Shown here: piece after piece, positions 30,816 to 42,345 of the stretch
Numbering within the stretch: the stretch's first letter is position 1
Layout: each line of letters opens with the position of its first letter
Source of the DNA: Topomyia yanbarensis
Lineage: Eukaryota > Arthropoda > Insecta > Diptera > Culicidae
NCBI RefSeq assembly: GCF_030247195.1
Contig: NC_080671.1
Location: 301,270,504-301,334,503 of the forward strand
Direction: 5' to 3'
Length of the DNA stretch: 64,000 nt
Notes under the pieces: model-generated
The model's input: the letters and a program-made list of their open reading frames with translations, nothing else
What the model was told of the DNA's origin: nothing
The model's database searches: none
Position numbers and translations under genes: made by a program

Positions 30816-33100
30816 ATTATTTTTTCTCGTACCTTAACGATTCCTTTTTTATGCATAAATTTTTGTTTCTGAGATAAGAATTTTTTAATACAATTTTTAT
30901 TGCCTAAAACAGCGATTTTTAGGGAAAACGTTCCCGAATGCAGAATAAAATTATTATTTATTAAACTAATCGTTAAGGAACGAAGAATACTCATATACTA
31001 ATGAAATTTTTTGAGATTTGGAATTCTAGTTGATCTCTTCAATCGTGATCACCGCAAACCTCTTAAATAAAAAGGGGTTGTGGAAAAAACTCATAACTAT
31101 GCCAATTATCAATATATTTTTATACACTTGTTTATATTTGTTTGTTTCACTGGAAAGTGTACTACAGAAATTTAATAAGTTTGATGTAATGAAATCAATG
31201 CTTTATGCCTTTACGTAAATTCAAACATTCATGACATTTTTCGCATAAAAAGGTATGTACCCCTTAAGCATTACAAGAATATCAACTCTTACAAAGACGT
31301 TAGCTCATTTTCTTGCCAAAAACAAATTGAATTGAAAAATCTAACTTATAGGAGGATTTTCACGAAAACCATAGCAGCAAATGACCTGGCAATTTTTGAT
31401 AAGTTGTCCGAAAATACTATTGACGTAAACTCAGTCGTTTCCGCGATAACAACCAATCACCATTTGAAACACATTAATTAATCATCAAAATAATAACACC
31501 ATATGAAAGGACTTGTAATATTCACAAATTCCTTCGAAGACATCATTGACCCAAATTAACGATTTAGGCGTAATTAATAGATTGCACGATTTTGTCGAAA
31601 AAAACCAGTGTGCCGTGACGTAAAGAAACCACCAATGACGGTAAATTCACATTAAATGCTACTGTTTCTGAGCTAAAAGTGCACGATTTTTTTTTAAATG
31701 TTAAGATACATACAGATGGGAGCGAAACATTAGACTTTATTCTAGTCTAGTCTAGTCTAGTCTACACATGCACAGCCAATACAGGGATCCTGGAAAATTG
31801 CAGACGTTCGCCCACAATTTTTCTTGTCATTATTAACGTTTGTGGCACATATGGAATATGACACAAGCATTAAAGCGGCCAGGCCAACCGTGCAGCGTAC
31901 AAAATGAAGATGATTCAAAATTATACGGCAATCAAACTATTCATTTCATGAAGAATTTAATCAACGAATTATTTTGAACCTTGAATAAGGAAGAAACGTG
32001 GACAACCGTACACAACCGTTTCAATTTGATGGGGGTTTAATAAATCGTTGGGAGTGACTTTGCTAAGAGGGTTAATGTCACTCCTTTGGTTCCTGGGATG
32101 GGACAGAGGTATTTAGCCCTGTCCTGACTAATGAGGTTAAAGCGCCTTTACTCACTCGAATTGTTATGTGGTTACAATCAAGTAAAATCTGCGTTTTAGG
32201 TAGGTATCTAACCAACCTTATAGGCACGATGAGGGTTAAATAATCAAAATAAAATAATAATTAAAACATATTGTAAAAAAGAAAGATCTCACTAAATTGT
32301 CTGCTTCCTAGAATCCTTGATCCAATAATGAACGTCGTCTCTCTCTGGTCGTCAATGATACTGTATGGTACTATGGTTCTCCTTTCATTCCAGGAGTTGG
32401 TGTTCAAGGGTTTACATTTAATTACTAGACACAGTACCATTCATCATTCGTTCAATGGTGACAATCATTTTCAGCGACATGCAGTGATCCTGACTCTTGG
32501 TATTTTGATTCTTGGGGAGGAACGCTTCTGACACCAAAAACCTTCCGCAACTAGTCCGACTGATCCAGGGAACTGGTATCCCTGAGCAAACCGTCCCAGG
32601 ATGGCTACAGGTATCTGCTCAAAGTGGTTTCTCTACTGCCGGCTTCCGTCAACCATAACTGCAAACTCAGTTCAACCAATGATTTGGCAATTCTCAGCCT
32701 TCACACAATGAATAAATGCTTTTCAAAACAGCAAGGACTGAATTTTATAAATGAAAAATACGTGACAGGTTGTTGCTTTATTGTACAATTACTATACAAT
32801 CACAGTCAAAATTATGGTTCTGCTTTCCAGTTTACTACAAACGACCTATTTCTAGAACACTGATGGTCAGAATTATTGATGTGAGCTCGTCCGTTTTTAA
32901 TAGTTCATTTCCTGAGCAGGTGAATCTCGTAACAATTGAGAATAAGAAAATTCGTATAGTTCATTATCTACATGATTCTTCTGTAAAATCTAATATCAAG
33001 GCTTGGTACTTCGTTGCGAGATTTAAAAAAATATATCAGTCAGTTAGTAGACTAGTTTACTAATTAAATATTAATAACAGAAACTTTACTTAGGCACGTC
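30816..33100. other. Non-coding DNA of copy A with TCTAG microsatellite
   Basis: The pentamer TCTAG/AGTCT repeats about five times at 31739-31763. Bases 31635-31715 resemble the repeat at 13520-13600. Short open frames (31030, 32328, 32624, 32770) have no recognised domain and are conserved in copy B only because the duplication is recent. 32205-32206 is the empty TA site of the copy B insertion. Confidence 0.5.
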
Positions 33101-33119
33101 AAAGTTTGTTTATTTTTCT

Positions 33120-34000
33120 GGTTTAAAATGCATTGTTTTGCCTTTTTCATATAAAGAAAGGCTATGCAATCACTCCAAAAATCATTTTCCAAACCGAGAT
33201 CGCCAAATGTCTGTGTGTATGTATGTATGTGTGCGTCAAATAATGTCACTCAATTTTCTCAGAGATGGCTGAACCGATTTGCATAAACTCAGTTTCAAAT
33301 GAACGGTATAACGCTCCCATAAGACGCTATTGAATTTTTAGTTGATCGGACTTGCGGTTCTGGAGTTACTGGTTGATGAGTGTGGTCACACAGCAAATTC
33401 CCATATAAACTGGTAACCTCATGATGTCCGAATAATGTAATACTTATTCAAATACGTTCAACATTACTTGGATTCGCGAGTTTAGACCACTAATGACCAA
33501 TTCATTATTAATTCGTCAAACGGTCATTAGTCTGCTGCAGAGTGGAATTTCATGAAAAATATGCGTTAATGTAAATTTTTACCCTTCGTAGAAGTAATTT
33601 CAATTGTTTTCTGCTTTGTAATTATAGTAAATTAAGAGAAACCATCAACATAAAAGTTTGTTTACAAATCTTGTTCGCCCTTTTGGAAATTTAATATGGA
33701 ATTGAAGTAGTTTTGACCACATTGGTCACCTATGACGGATCTGGATGCCCCTGGGAACTTGCCAAGTTCCCGAGTTAATGTCACACCTATTTCCCAGCAA
33801 ATTCTAAACCGATGTTTACAAACTTGATTTCAAATGAAATATATAATAGTCCCAATGACTGCTATTGAATTTCATTCAGTTCTGATGTTTGGTTCCGGGG
33901 TTACAGGTTGGTAATTGCGGTCACATAGGAATTTATCATATAAACCGGTACAATTGTTACCTCATAGGTTTAAAATCTATTGAAATAAACATCAATATAC
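33120..34000. repeat. Diverged iterated repeat (CAGAGATGGCTGAACCGATT type)
   Basis: A block with TGTGTGTATGTATGTATGTG, then CAGAGATGGCTGAACCGATT, then ACTTGCGGTTCTGGAGTTAC, recurs in diverged form at about 33790-33960 (AAACCGATGTTTACAAACTT, GGTTCCGGGGTTACAGGTTG) and 35880-36010 (CAGAGATGGTTGGACTGATT). The spacing of the shared phrases is kept, so these are iterations of one repeat unit, interrupted at 33507-33705 by the CAAAAGGGCGAA MITE. I believe such units are common in Aedes genomes, but I cannot name the family. Confidence 0.5.
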
Positions 34001-34203
34001 TTCGATTCGCAGGCCTAGATCACTGATGGCGATTCAAAAATTATTGGAATGTATTGTCCACTATCGATAATTCCGGAAGTCCCGGGGCTCCAGGCAAATT
34101 CCAGATCTAAAGACACTTCGGTGATGACAGCCAAATTTCACTAACCTAGTCTCAAATGGAAGGTATAATATGTTCGGTTTTGAACCATCCATCTACCCCG
34201 CCC

Positions 34204-35532
34204 CACTATGGGGTAACTAGGACGAAAACCTGGACAAAATTATTTTCTGCTGTTCTATATATTATATTGCAATTATAATTCAAGAGACGCTTAAATATTT
34301 GATCTTGAGCACATTTTTCAAAATAAAACCACCTAACAGTGTGAAATTTGTTTTCTTCTAATATTTCTTCAAAAACTCAATCTAAATGAAACCATTGTGA
34401 ATGGTGGCTATAGTATCATTCGAAGGACGATTTTCTAACAAATATAATTTTCTAGATTATATTTGTTCATTGGAGACAATACATAAATTACCTTGTTTTA
34501 TTGATGATCATTCCATTGTTATGTTATTTTTCTCAAAGCAAAAAGTAATATTTTGAAAGGAGATGATAGTTAACTGATTACTACAGAAACTGCTGCTTTG
34601 TATGCATGCATTCAATATTGTTTGAAGATTGAGGTGTGGATGTAAATGACTGCCCAAAGAAAATATTTGTGTCGACATAGATGAAAAATTAGTAGGAGAA
34701 TCTCATTCTCTTGGTAAATAGTAAATTCAAGAAAAAAAAACACTTTCAGTTTATCAACTATGAACAAAAGCAATAAAAAACTTTTTTCGGAAGTGCTACT
34801 GACTCTTTGTTCCTCATCTACAAGTTCTACCGCTGGTTTGAAAAGGTGAGGAGGGAAGTAAGGGTTTGTCATCGAAAATTTATGACTATTATAAACGGTA
34901 AACAATTTACGAAACTGATAAGAAATTTTAGCAGGCGGTCCAGTTAAATAAGACTTATAGTTGCTTATAATGTTTGATAAAAAGCACAAAAATTATGTAA
35001 AAACTACAATTTTCAAATTGCTCTCAAACCAACGGTCGGACGCGGTCGGATGAGTATCCACTTGCGATGGACTGACAATAGCCGATAGTTTCGAATGCTT
35101 TCAACCTTTTATCTTAATTCGACTTAATTTGCTAACTTTTTCAATTGCGAAATAGTACTAAAATCACAAAACAAACAATTACCTTTTTTGTCAAAACAAA
35201 ATAGTTTGACTTTTTTATTTTGATATATCCAGCATTAGAGTAGTTAGAATAGGTCATTAGCAATGTTTCCTAGTATAATAATACTACATTGATTGTATTG
35301 TTCAATTTCAGTAGAAAGTGTTTCCTATTGCCTGATTTAGTAGAAAAAAGTGCTTATTTTTAATAATGTTTGACCGTGTGTCACAAATTTAGACCAATGT
35401 TTTTAGTTATTAATTCAATGGTACACGATGTAGAAAATATTTGAAGAATGTTTAAAAAATATAGTTTGATTAAAAAGTTAGAATTTTTTTTCCCTATTTT
35501 GTCCAACTTTTTGTTCTAGCCACCCCATAGTG
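34204..35532. mobile_element. 1329-bp element with CACTATGGGG terminal repeats
   Basis: The left end CACTATGGGGTAACTAGGAC is matched by the right end TTCTAGCCACCCCATAGTG, and TGGACAAAAT / ATTTTGTCCA follow inside. No transposase. The flanks are C-rich so a target duplication cannot be scored. Copy B holds it at 44343-45670. Confidence 0.65.
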
Positions 35533-36685
35533 CGCCCCCCAGCCCTCTCAGCCCCCAGCCCTCTCTCACCTCCATCCTCTCAGACCAACCTACCACATGC
35601 ATTCCCTTCATCCACCCCGTATACTACAATAAGTTAGATGATTACCGATTCATCCTCCCTCTCCCGCTAATTATATCCCTTCCCTTCTCCACCATGAAGT
35701 TAACATGAAGACAACATTGAACTCACGCTGATTAAGCTACATAAATATTACATTTTTGTTTGTTTCAAGTGTGTGAGTATCGGCCTGTTGATTATCAGGT
35801 TCGTGATAGCCAACCTAATCCCGGCCCAGAGGACCGAATGTCATATGCCATTCGACTCAGTTCGTCGAGATCGGAAAATGTGTGTGTGTGTACGTGGAAA
35901 AAATGTCACCTCTGTTTCTCAGAGATGGTTGGACTGATTTGCACAAACCTAGTCCCAATTGAAAAGTACAACCTTCGCATTGCATGAAAGGTACAACCAC
36001 ACAGCAAATTCCCATATGAACTGAAATAAAAAATTCTCAAAGGGGGGATTAAGGGAAAATTTCAAAATCGAATTTGCATTTTTGAAGCCAAAAAATGCAT
36101 GAAACGTTGAGATTTGATGAAATTCAAAAAAAAAAAATGACAAAAAATTACTTTTTTGGACTTTGGCATTCTCATTCAGAAAGGTTATGCAATCACTAAA
36201 AATCGTGAACCTAATTTTTTGACCTATAAAGGCTTAGGTAAGAGTATGCAATGAGGGGTTGCTACTTTAAATTTAAAACTAGTTTTCAATTTCTTAACAA
36301 GTTGAAAATTTTCTGCACGGTCCGGACCACCGGATCTTCCTCATTGATCCGCCGCTGGTTTCAAGCGATGTTTCAGTGTCGACACATAGAATCTCAAGAT
36401 CTTGCCTGTCGATCCATGTATGTATGTTCAAATCGTATTGAATATGTAATAAACATTTTCACCATTGTATTGAACATAACCAGCCATGGGATCGTAGTTT
36501 GGACAAATGAGAAAGGCATAATTGCACCACTAGGTGGATTAAAACAGGTTTTTTTTTGTTTTTGAATTCAGAAATAATTCTATTGACAGTATTTTCAATT
36601 CTGGCACGATTTTCATGAATAGGTATTTTTAACGCTTTTTGTTGTAACTGTTCTGCGAAAAATAATGGGTAAAACATACCCAGTA
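35533..36685. other. C-rich tract and repeat-derived spacer
   Basis: 35530-35700 is pyrimidine-rich (AGCCCTCTCAGCCCCCAGCC), like a LINE 3' UTR remnant. A diverged unit of the CAGAGATGGYTG repeat follows at about 35880-36010. The point near 36102 is where the third copy (C) begins by homology. A 104- to 126-codon frame at 36251 differs in length between copies because of T-run slippage, so it is not a conserved gene. Confidence 0.45.
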
Positions 36686-37333
36686 GACCGGCAACAATTT
36701 TGACTTTTTTCGGAACACTGCTAATTCAAATGGTAATTGGATGCAAAAATCATATGAAAAATATGAGCTTTTTCCGATAGCTCTAGTTCACTCACAAGAG
36801 GTTTCAAGTTTCTATAGTAATATATATGGAATCTCGAAAATAAAAACTTAAATTCCAATAAAAACTTTCATAGTAACTATGCATGCCTCAAAACTAACGG
36901 TCGCATAGTTTATTTCATAACGAATAGATTTGTTGAAGATCGCATATTGATTGGAGGTTCCCCGACAAAGTTGTTTAACTTTGAAGACCAACCAATTTTT
37001 TTGAAATTTCCTATTTTAGGCATGTGCGAGAAAGAGAGGCAACACATAACTTTATATGAGAATATCTTTATACTGCAAAACCGGATCAATATTGATTCTT
37101 ACACCTTAAGCTATATTTCTGCAGATTTTGGGATGCACAAGATGATAGTGGCATTTTGTACTGAATTTATTGTTTCAATTGCCTATTTTTCATATATTTT
37201 CACATACAAACTTGAAAACTCTTGTGAGTAAATTAGAGTTTTCGAATAAAGCTCATATTTTGCAAGTGGTATGTGAAGCCAATTACCGTTCGATTTAACA
37301 GTGTTCCGAAAAAAGTCAAAATTGTTGCCGGTC
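36686..37333. mobile_element. 648-bp Tc1/mariner-like MITE, TSD TA, 35-bp TIRs (copy A)
   Basis: GACCGGCAACAATTTTGACT at the left is repeated in inverted form at the right, perfect for about 35 bases; TA is on both sides. The inside frame of 94 codons has no transposase motif. Confidence 0.88.
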
Positions 37334-37444
37334 TAATACCCAGGTTGACGTACAAGGTCTGTATTCATTTATGGGTACAAACCCTTTACCCATTTCATAG
37401 GTTATTCCACTATTGAAAATGCGTAGTTTTCTACGCATTAATGG

Positions 37445-38183
37445 GTACACGGAAACGAAAAACTACCTAAAATTGAGTTCCTTTGACTCAATCTCGTGGT
37501 ATCGTGGGGGAACTTAAAATTAGGTAAACCGTGTTGAAGGTAGTTTCCATTTAACCACACACAAAAAAATAATGAAATTTAAACGACATGTAAATCAATA
37601 CGAATGTAAACATGCAAAGATTGAATCAAAACTTCTGATTGAAAATTACGTTAAAATCAATGCACTCGATTGGAGCATCAAAAAGCATACAATTTTACAC
37701 TTTCATTCGTGTAATATTACATGTCATTCATTTTACAGCAATAAGCGTGTGAAAAATACATTAAAGTGCATTGGTTTTCCGTTTGAAGGAGCTGTAATTT
37801 TCAATATACGTGTAGAATTATAATAAAATTCGTTGAAGAAAGCACGACAAGTTGTGTGGATTTTTGGTGGAACTTAATTTTACATTTATGTTCATGCTCC
37901 AAATATGTGCATGAAAATAAACTTAAAATTACAAAATATTTTTTTCTGGGCACGGCAAAAATTACAACTCATTGATAGGTTTTTTATACTCAAATTTAAG
38001 TTGGATTTACCTAATTTTGAGTTCACCCCAAACAACTCAAAAGTACTTTCCTCCACGGAAGACCTCGACTGAGTCGAATCTCTCTTTTTGTTTTTGACAA
38101 CACTAATAAGTGCGAAAGCGACGCACAACTCAAAAGTACGTTAAAAGAACTTATTCTGCAGGTTGTTTTATTTAACCGTGTAC
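37445..38183. mobile_element. ~739-bp element with GTACACGG ends (copy A)
   Basis: GTACACGG at 37445 is matched by CCGTGTAC ending 38183. ACCTAAAATTGAGTTC-like and AACTCAAAAGTAC motifs occur in both orientations near the ends. No coding or clear target duplication. Copies at about 47566-48304 and 51796-52534. Confidence 0.45.
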
Positions 38184-38262
38184 TTTATTTTATCAGTGCA
38201 GTTTAGTATTGAGCTGTCACTCTGACGGTGAACCGAGTTCATCGCATTTAGATGGTACAGTC

Positions 38263-38381
38263 CAAAGAGAATAGGGAAAGAGACGAATAGTGTGAAACCA
38301 AAAATACCTTATTGAGCAGACCAATCGTGCAATGTAAATAAACATTGCTCATTCCTGAGTTAGAGGAGATAAGTATTGTAC
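38263..38381. mobile_element. H1 hAT-like MITE truncated at the A/B junction
   Basis: Starts CAAAGAGAATAGGGAAAGAG after GTACAGTC (38255-38262) and is cut at 38381, after AAGTATTGTAC, where full copies continue ATCTATC. Confidence 0.88.
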
Positions 38382-38385
38382 CTGT

Positions 38386-39124
38386 AGAAGAACGACCTCC
38401 TTGTTATTGGTGACGATGGTCGTGGTGACGTAGGAGATGGCATCGGCGGCTGTATGTGCTGTTATATTTTCCCTAGCTAAATCATCTAGTAAAATTTGTA
38501 ATTCTCTATCTGTCAATATTTGTGCATTCAAAATTCCTATTTTAGCTAGAGTAATAGTTTCTACTATTTATAGTAATTTCTGTTGCAAATAATTTAGGTT
38601 CAGTAAAACATTTATACTATAAAACTCTGATGATTTGCTATTTAATGCATCTATAGCATCTTTAGTTTTAAAAATGGATTCCTTCATTTGTAGGGTTAGT
38701 TCTCTATTTATTTTGACTTGTATGTTGTTGTTTGTAATCAGATCGTTAAATGATGAATTGATTAATTTTAGGTCACTGCGTCTGGGCTACCTGCAATAAA
38801 TTTCCAAGCTGTTCCTAATGTGTTCCAGCGCTTTTGTCTTTTATTTACAGATATTTTCTTAAAAATGTGATCTATTTCTTCAAACTTTTGAGATATAAGA
38901 GGTGTAAATTAATTAGCTAACAATTCTTTGAATGTATATCCAAGGATAGTTACATGTATCCTGATAGCCGTTATATTGAAGTGGTGAATGTAATAATGGT
39001 TTTCTGTCTGGATTTTTCCTATGTCGTGGTCAAGAATTATGATCGGTTGGTTGTTTAGTTTCTGTATGTGTATCGTTTGTCCCCACAATAGTGGAATTGT
39101 CAGTAATATGAAGAAGGATTGCAT
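38386..39124 (-). pseudogene. Truncated errantivirus env, copy B
   Basis: Holds the signal-peptide piece (39124-38909) and a fragment of the middle piece (38531-38386), cut at the duplication junction. The C-terminal transmembrane part is absent. Confidence 0.78.
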
Positions 39125-39438
39125 CCTGGGTTAGGCCGTGGTCGGTCTTGATTATTTTCAGGTTTCCTGCGGCTCTGCGGGGAAGAAACAGGCAGGTGCC
39201 TCCGGGATGGTCCTTTTTGGTTATCCTACTTGGGTCCCTGGTGCCGATCGGATTATCTCCAGTGTCCTGCTTCCTGCTTCGTGGATTGTTTCGTTGTTTT
39301 CCGGTGCTTTGCTTTTTATAACAAAGATTTTTTCACTATCATTTTCGTTCTTAGTGCCTTTATTAAGGACTTTGTAAATTTTCTTGAAACAACACTGCAC
39401 TTATACACTTCCCGCTGGCAGGTCCCTATTCGGGCGCC

Positions 39439-39670
39439 AGTTAAGTAAACGGGTTTTCTTTTGACTGTTTAAAAAAAGCGACTACCCTTCGTTGCTGCTA
39501 AATCTAGACTAACTTTATTATAATTCAATCGATACAAGCTAAGCCTTACTTGCCGTGTGCACCACAGCACACGCTTCCCTAAGTCAGCACATAATATGCC
39601 ACGGTACTTCGTGACTGCTGAGGTGGCGTCTGGTGCTGTTTCCTGTTGCTGGGCAGCTTGGTCGTTAACT
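39439..39670 (-). repeat. Errantivirus 5' LTR, copy B (232 bp)
   Basis: Same length and ends as 30512-30743, with the primer site beside it (39421-39439) and the pogo-like right end following to about 39740. Confidence 0.82.
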
Positions 39671-41135
39671 CGCATAATAGCCTCTTCATAAAAGGCACTC
39701 GGCCAACCTGCCCCTTCGGCTAACCAGCCCCGGTCACCCCTAATTATTTTTTCTCGTACCTTAACGATTCCTTTTTTATGCATAAATTTTTGTTTCTGAG
39801 ATAAGAATTTTTTAATACAATTTTTATTGCCTAAAACAGCGATTTTTAGGGAAAACGTTCCCGAATGCAGGATAAAATTATTATTTATTAAACTAATCGT
39901 TAAGGAACGAAGAATACTCATATACTAATGAAATTTTTTGAGATTTGGAATTCTAGTTGATCTCTTCAATCGTGATCACCGCAAACCTCTTAAATAAAAA
40001 GGGGTTGTGGAAAAAACTCATAACTATGCCAATTATCAATATATTTTTATACACTTGTTTATATTTGTTTGTTTCACTGGAAAGTGTACTACAGAAATTT
40101 AATAAGTTTGATGTAATGAAATCAATGCTTTATGCCTTTACGTAAATTCAAACATTCATGACATTTTTCGCACAAAAAGGTATGTACCCCTTAAGCATTA
40201 CAAGAATATCAACTCTTACAAAGACGTTAGCTCATTTTCTTGCCAAAAACAAATTGAATTGAAAAATCTAACTTATAGGAGGATTTTCACGAAAACCATA
40301 GCAGCAAATGACCTGGCAATTTTTGATAAGTTGTCCGAAAATACTATTGACGTAAACTCAGTCGTTTCCGCGATAACAACCAATCACCATTTGAAACACA
40401 TTAATTAATCATCAAAATAATAACAACTTATGAAAGGACTTGTAATATTCACAAATTCCTTCGAAGACATCATTGACCCAAATTAACGATTTAGGCGTAA
40501 TTAATAGATTGCACGATTTTGTCGAAAAAAAACCAGTGTGCCGTGACGTAAAGAAACCACCAATGACGGTAAATTCACATTAAATGCTACTGTTTCTGAG
40601 CTAAAAGTGCACGATTTTTTTTTTAAATGTTAAGATACATACAGATGGGAGCGAAACATTAGACTTTATTCTAGTCTAGTCTAGTCTAGTCTACACATGC
40701 ACAGCCAATACAGGGATCCTGGAAAATTGCAGACGTTCGCCCACAATTTTTCTTGTCATTATTAACGTTTGTGGCACATATGGAATATGACACAAGCATT
40801 AAAGCGGCCAGGCCAACCGTGCAGCGTACAAAATGAAGATGATTCAAAATTATACGGCAATCAAACTATTCATTTCATGAAGAATTTAATCAACGAATTA
40901 TTTTGAACCTTGAATAAGGAAGAAACGTGGACAACCGTACACAACCGTTTCAATTTGATGGGGGTTTAATAAATCGTTGGGAGTGACTTTGCTAAGAGGG
41001 TTAATGTCACTCCTTTGGTTCCTGGGATGGGACAGAGGTATTTAGCCCTGTCCTGACTAATGAGGTTAAAGCGCCTTTACTCGCTCGAATTGTTATGTGG
41101 TTACAATCAAGTAAAATCTGCGTTTTAGGTAGGTA

Positions 41136-42343
41136 GGGTGATGTGCCTATTATGGCAGTAGAGCCTATTGTGACCCTATTTCGTACCCCTTGGTTTCGAA
41201 CCAAGCATATGAGATAATGACAATATCGATTTGGCTAAAACAGGTGTGCAAAAAAAGCTCAAGTTATATTCTTTATTTGTTGTGCACATACGTATTCAGA
41301 ACTATCCACTAAATCCAACTTTTAATTAAAACAAAATCACCTTATTGAAATATCTGCTAATCCGCCTCACTCGCGTAGTGAACCGAAACAGGACGCAACG
41401 GCGCTTAGCAAAATAAACACTTTCGAGCCAGCCTTTACCGCCTCATATCTCGTTATTCCGGCACAAATATATTAAATATTGCACTGATACATACCTTTAT
41501 TTTAGCTGGAGAACCTTTTTACGATTATTTCACTTTAAAAGCACTCGTCAAACACTAGAATAGGCCTAGTGTTATAATAGGATAAAACTAAATACGGGGG
41601 TTCCTATTATTGGCATGTTTTGCTGATACACTACCACAATCAAAACCAACTTTTTGCATCCATCATACAGAAAAGAATCACCAGTGCGGCCAAACCAAAA
41701 CATGAACTTGAAAACATAATGTTATGCAATTTCAGGTATAAGAAATCAATTATTTCAAGTTATTCAACTAATTGTTGATCGCAGATATTTTATTTTCATC
41801 TGCACATACAATTTGGATCGGGAGGAAGTAATGTGTGATGTGAACTTTATATTCCAGTTGTTAACTTTCGCATGGTTATTTCCTGCATGCGCAGTTCTGG
41901 GCGCTCTTCTACTAACAGCTGATGAGTTTCTTTCGTGTGCGTAATGTTTACGTTTGTTTTGATCGGCTGAAAAAAGCAGAATAATTCGTTTTACAAATCA
42001 CGCGCTGGCGTCCATGATCTGGATACCTAGTTAGAATCGACGCAAATGAAATATGAGGCATTGCGTTTCAACTAGATTGTTTTTCGATGAGGTGGAAATC
42101 GGCACACCCATGAGGCGATAATTGGAACGTTCAGGTGGGAATAGATGCACAGAATAGAACATTTATTTTCATTTATGCTGAAAATTGAGACAATTCTGCC
42201 AAATAAGCATTATACAGATGTTTAAGAAACAGTACACTGATACTTTATTCTGAAAAAGGTTATAGGTAATATGGCTTCTTTTTAAGTTGTTCAAAAAATA
42301 GTGCGACCCTCTCCATAATGGTGCCAAAATAGGCTCATCACCC
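41136..42343. mobile_element. 1208-bp TA-flanked transposon insertion unique to copy B
   Basis: Ends GGGTGATGTGCCTATTATGG and AAAATAGGCTCATCACCC are inverted, with TA at 41134-41135 and 42344-42345. Copy A at 32205-32206 has a single TA and continuous flanks (GGTAGG TA TCTAACC), an exact empty site. CCTATTATGGC-like motifs recur inside near each end (about 41160 and 41600). No transposase frame. TA choice fits Tc1/mariner/pogo mobility. Confidence 0.95.
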
Positions 42344-42345
42344 TA

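Larger units (their letters stand above)
29459..38381. repeat. Segmental duplication copy A
   Basis: This block recurs from 38386 with a step of 8927 bases, rising to about 10139 after the 1208-bp insertion of copy B. It ends inside the H1 hAT MITE at 38381, where four bases (CTGT) separate it from the env sequence that begins copy B. Differences from copy B are sparse substitutions and one- to few-base indels, plus a short deletion near 45850. Confidence 0.92.

Noticed and set aside
30542..30994. 150-codon minus frame (and 39469-39921)
   Set aside because: It runs across the LTR and the pogo-like end, so it is a chance reading of two mobile-element parts.
31739..31763. TCTAG pentamer run as a telomere- or satellite-type array
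   Set aside because: Only about five units; an ordinary microsatellite.
36251..36565. 104- to 126-codon frame repeated in copies A, B and C
   Set aside because: Its length changes with T-run slippage between copies and it matches no known family.
36947..37231. 94-codon frame conserved in three copies (36947, 47068, 51298)
   Set aside because: It lies inside a TA MITE and is conserved only because the block was duplicated recently; no domain and no codon-like pattern of change.
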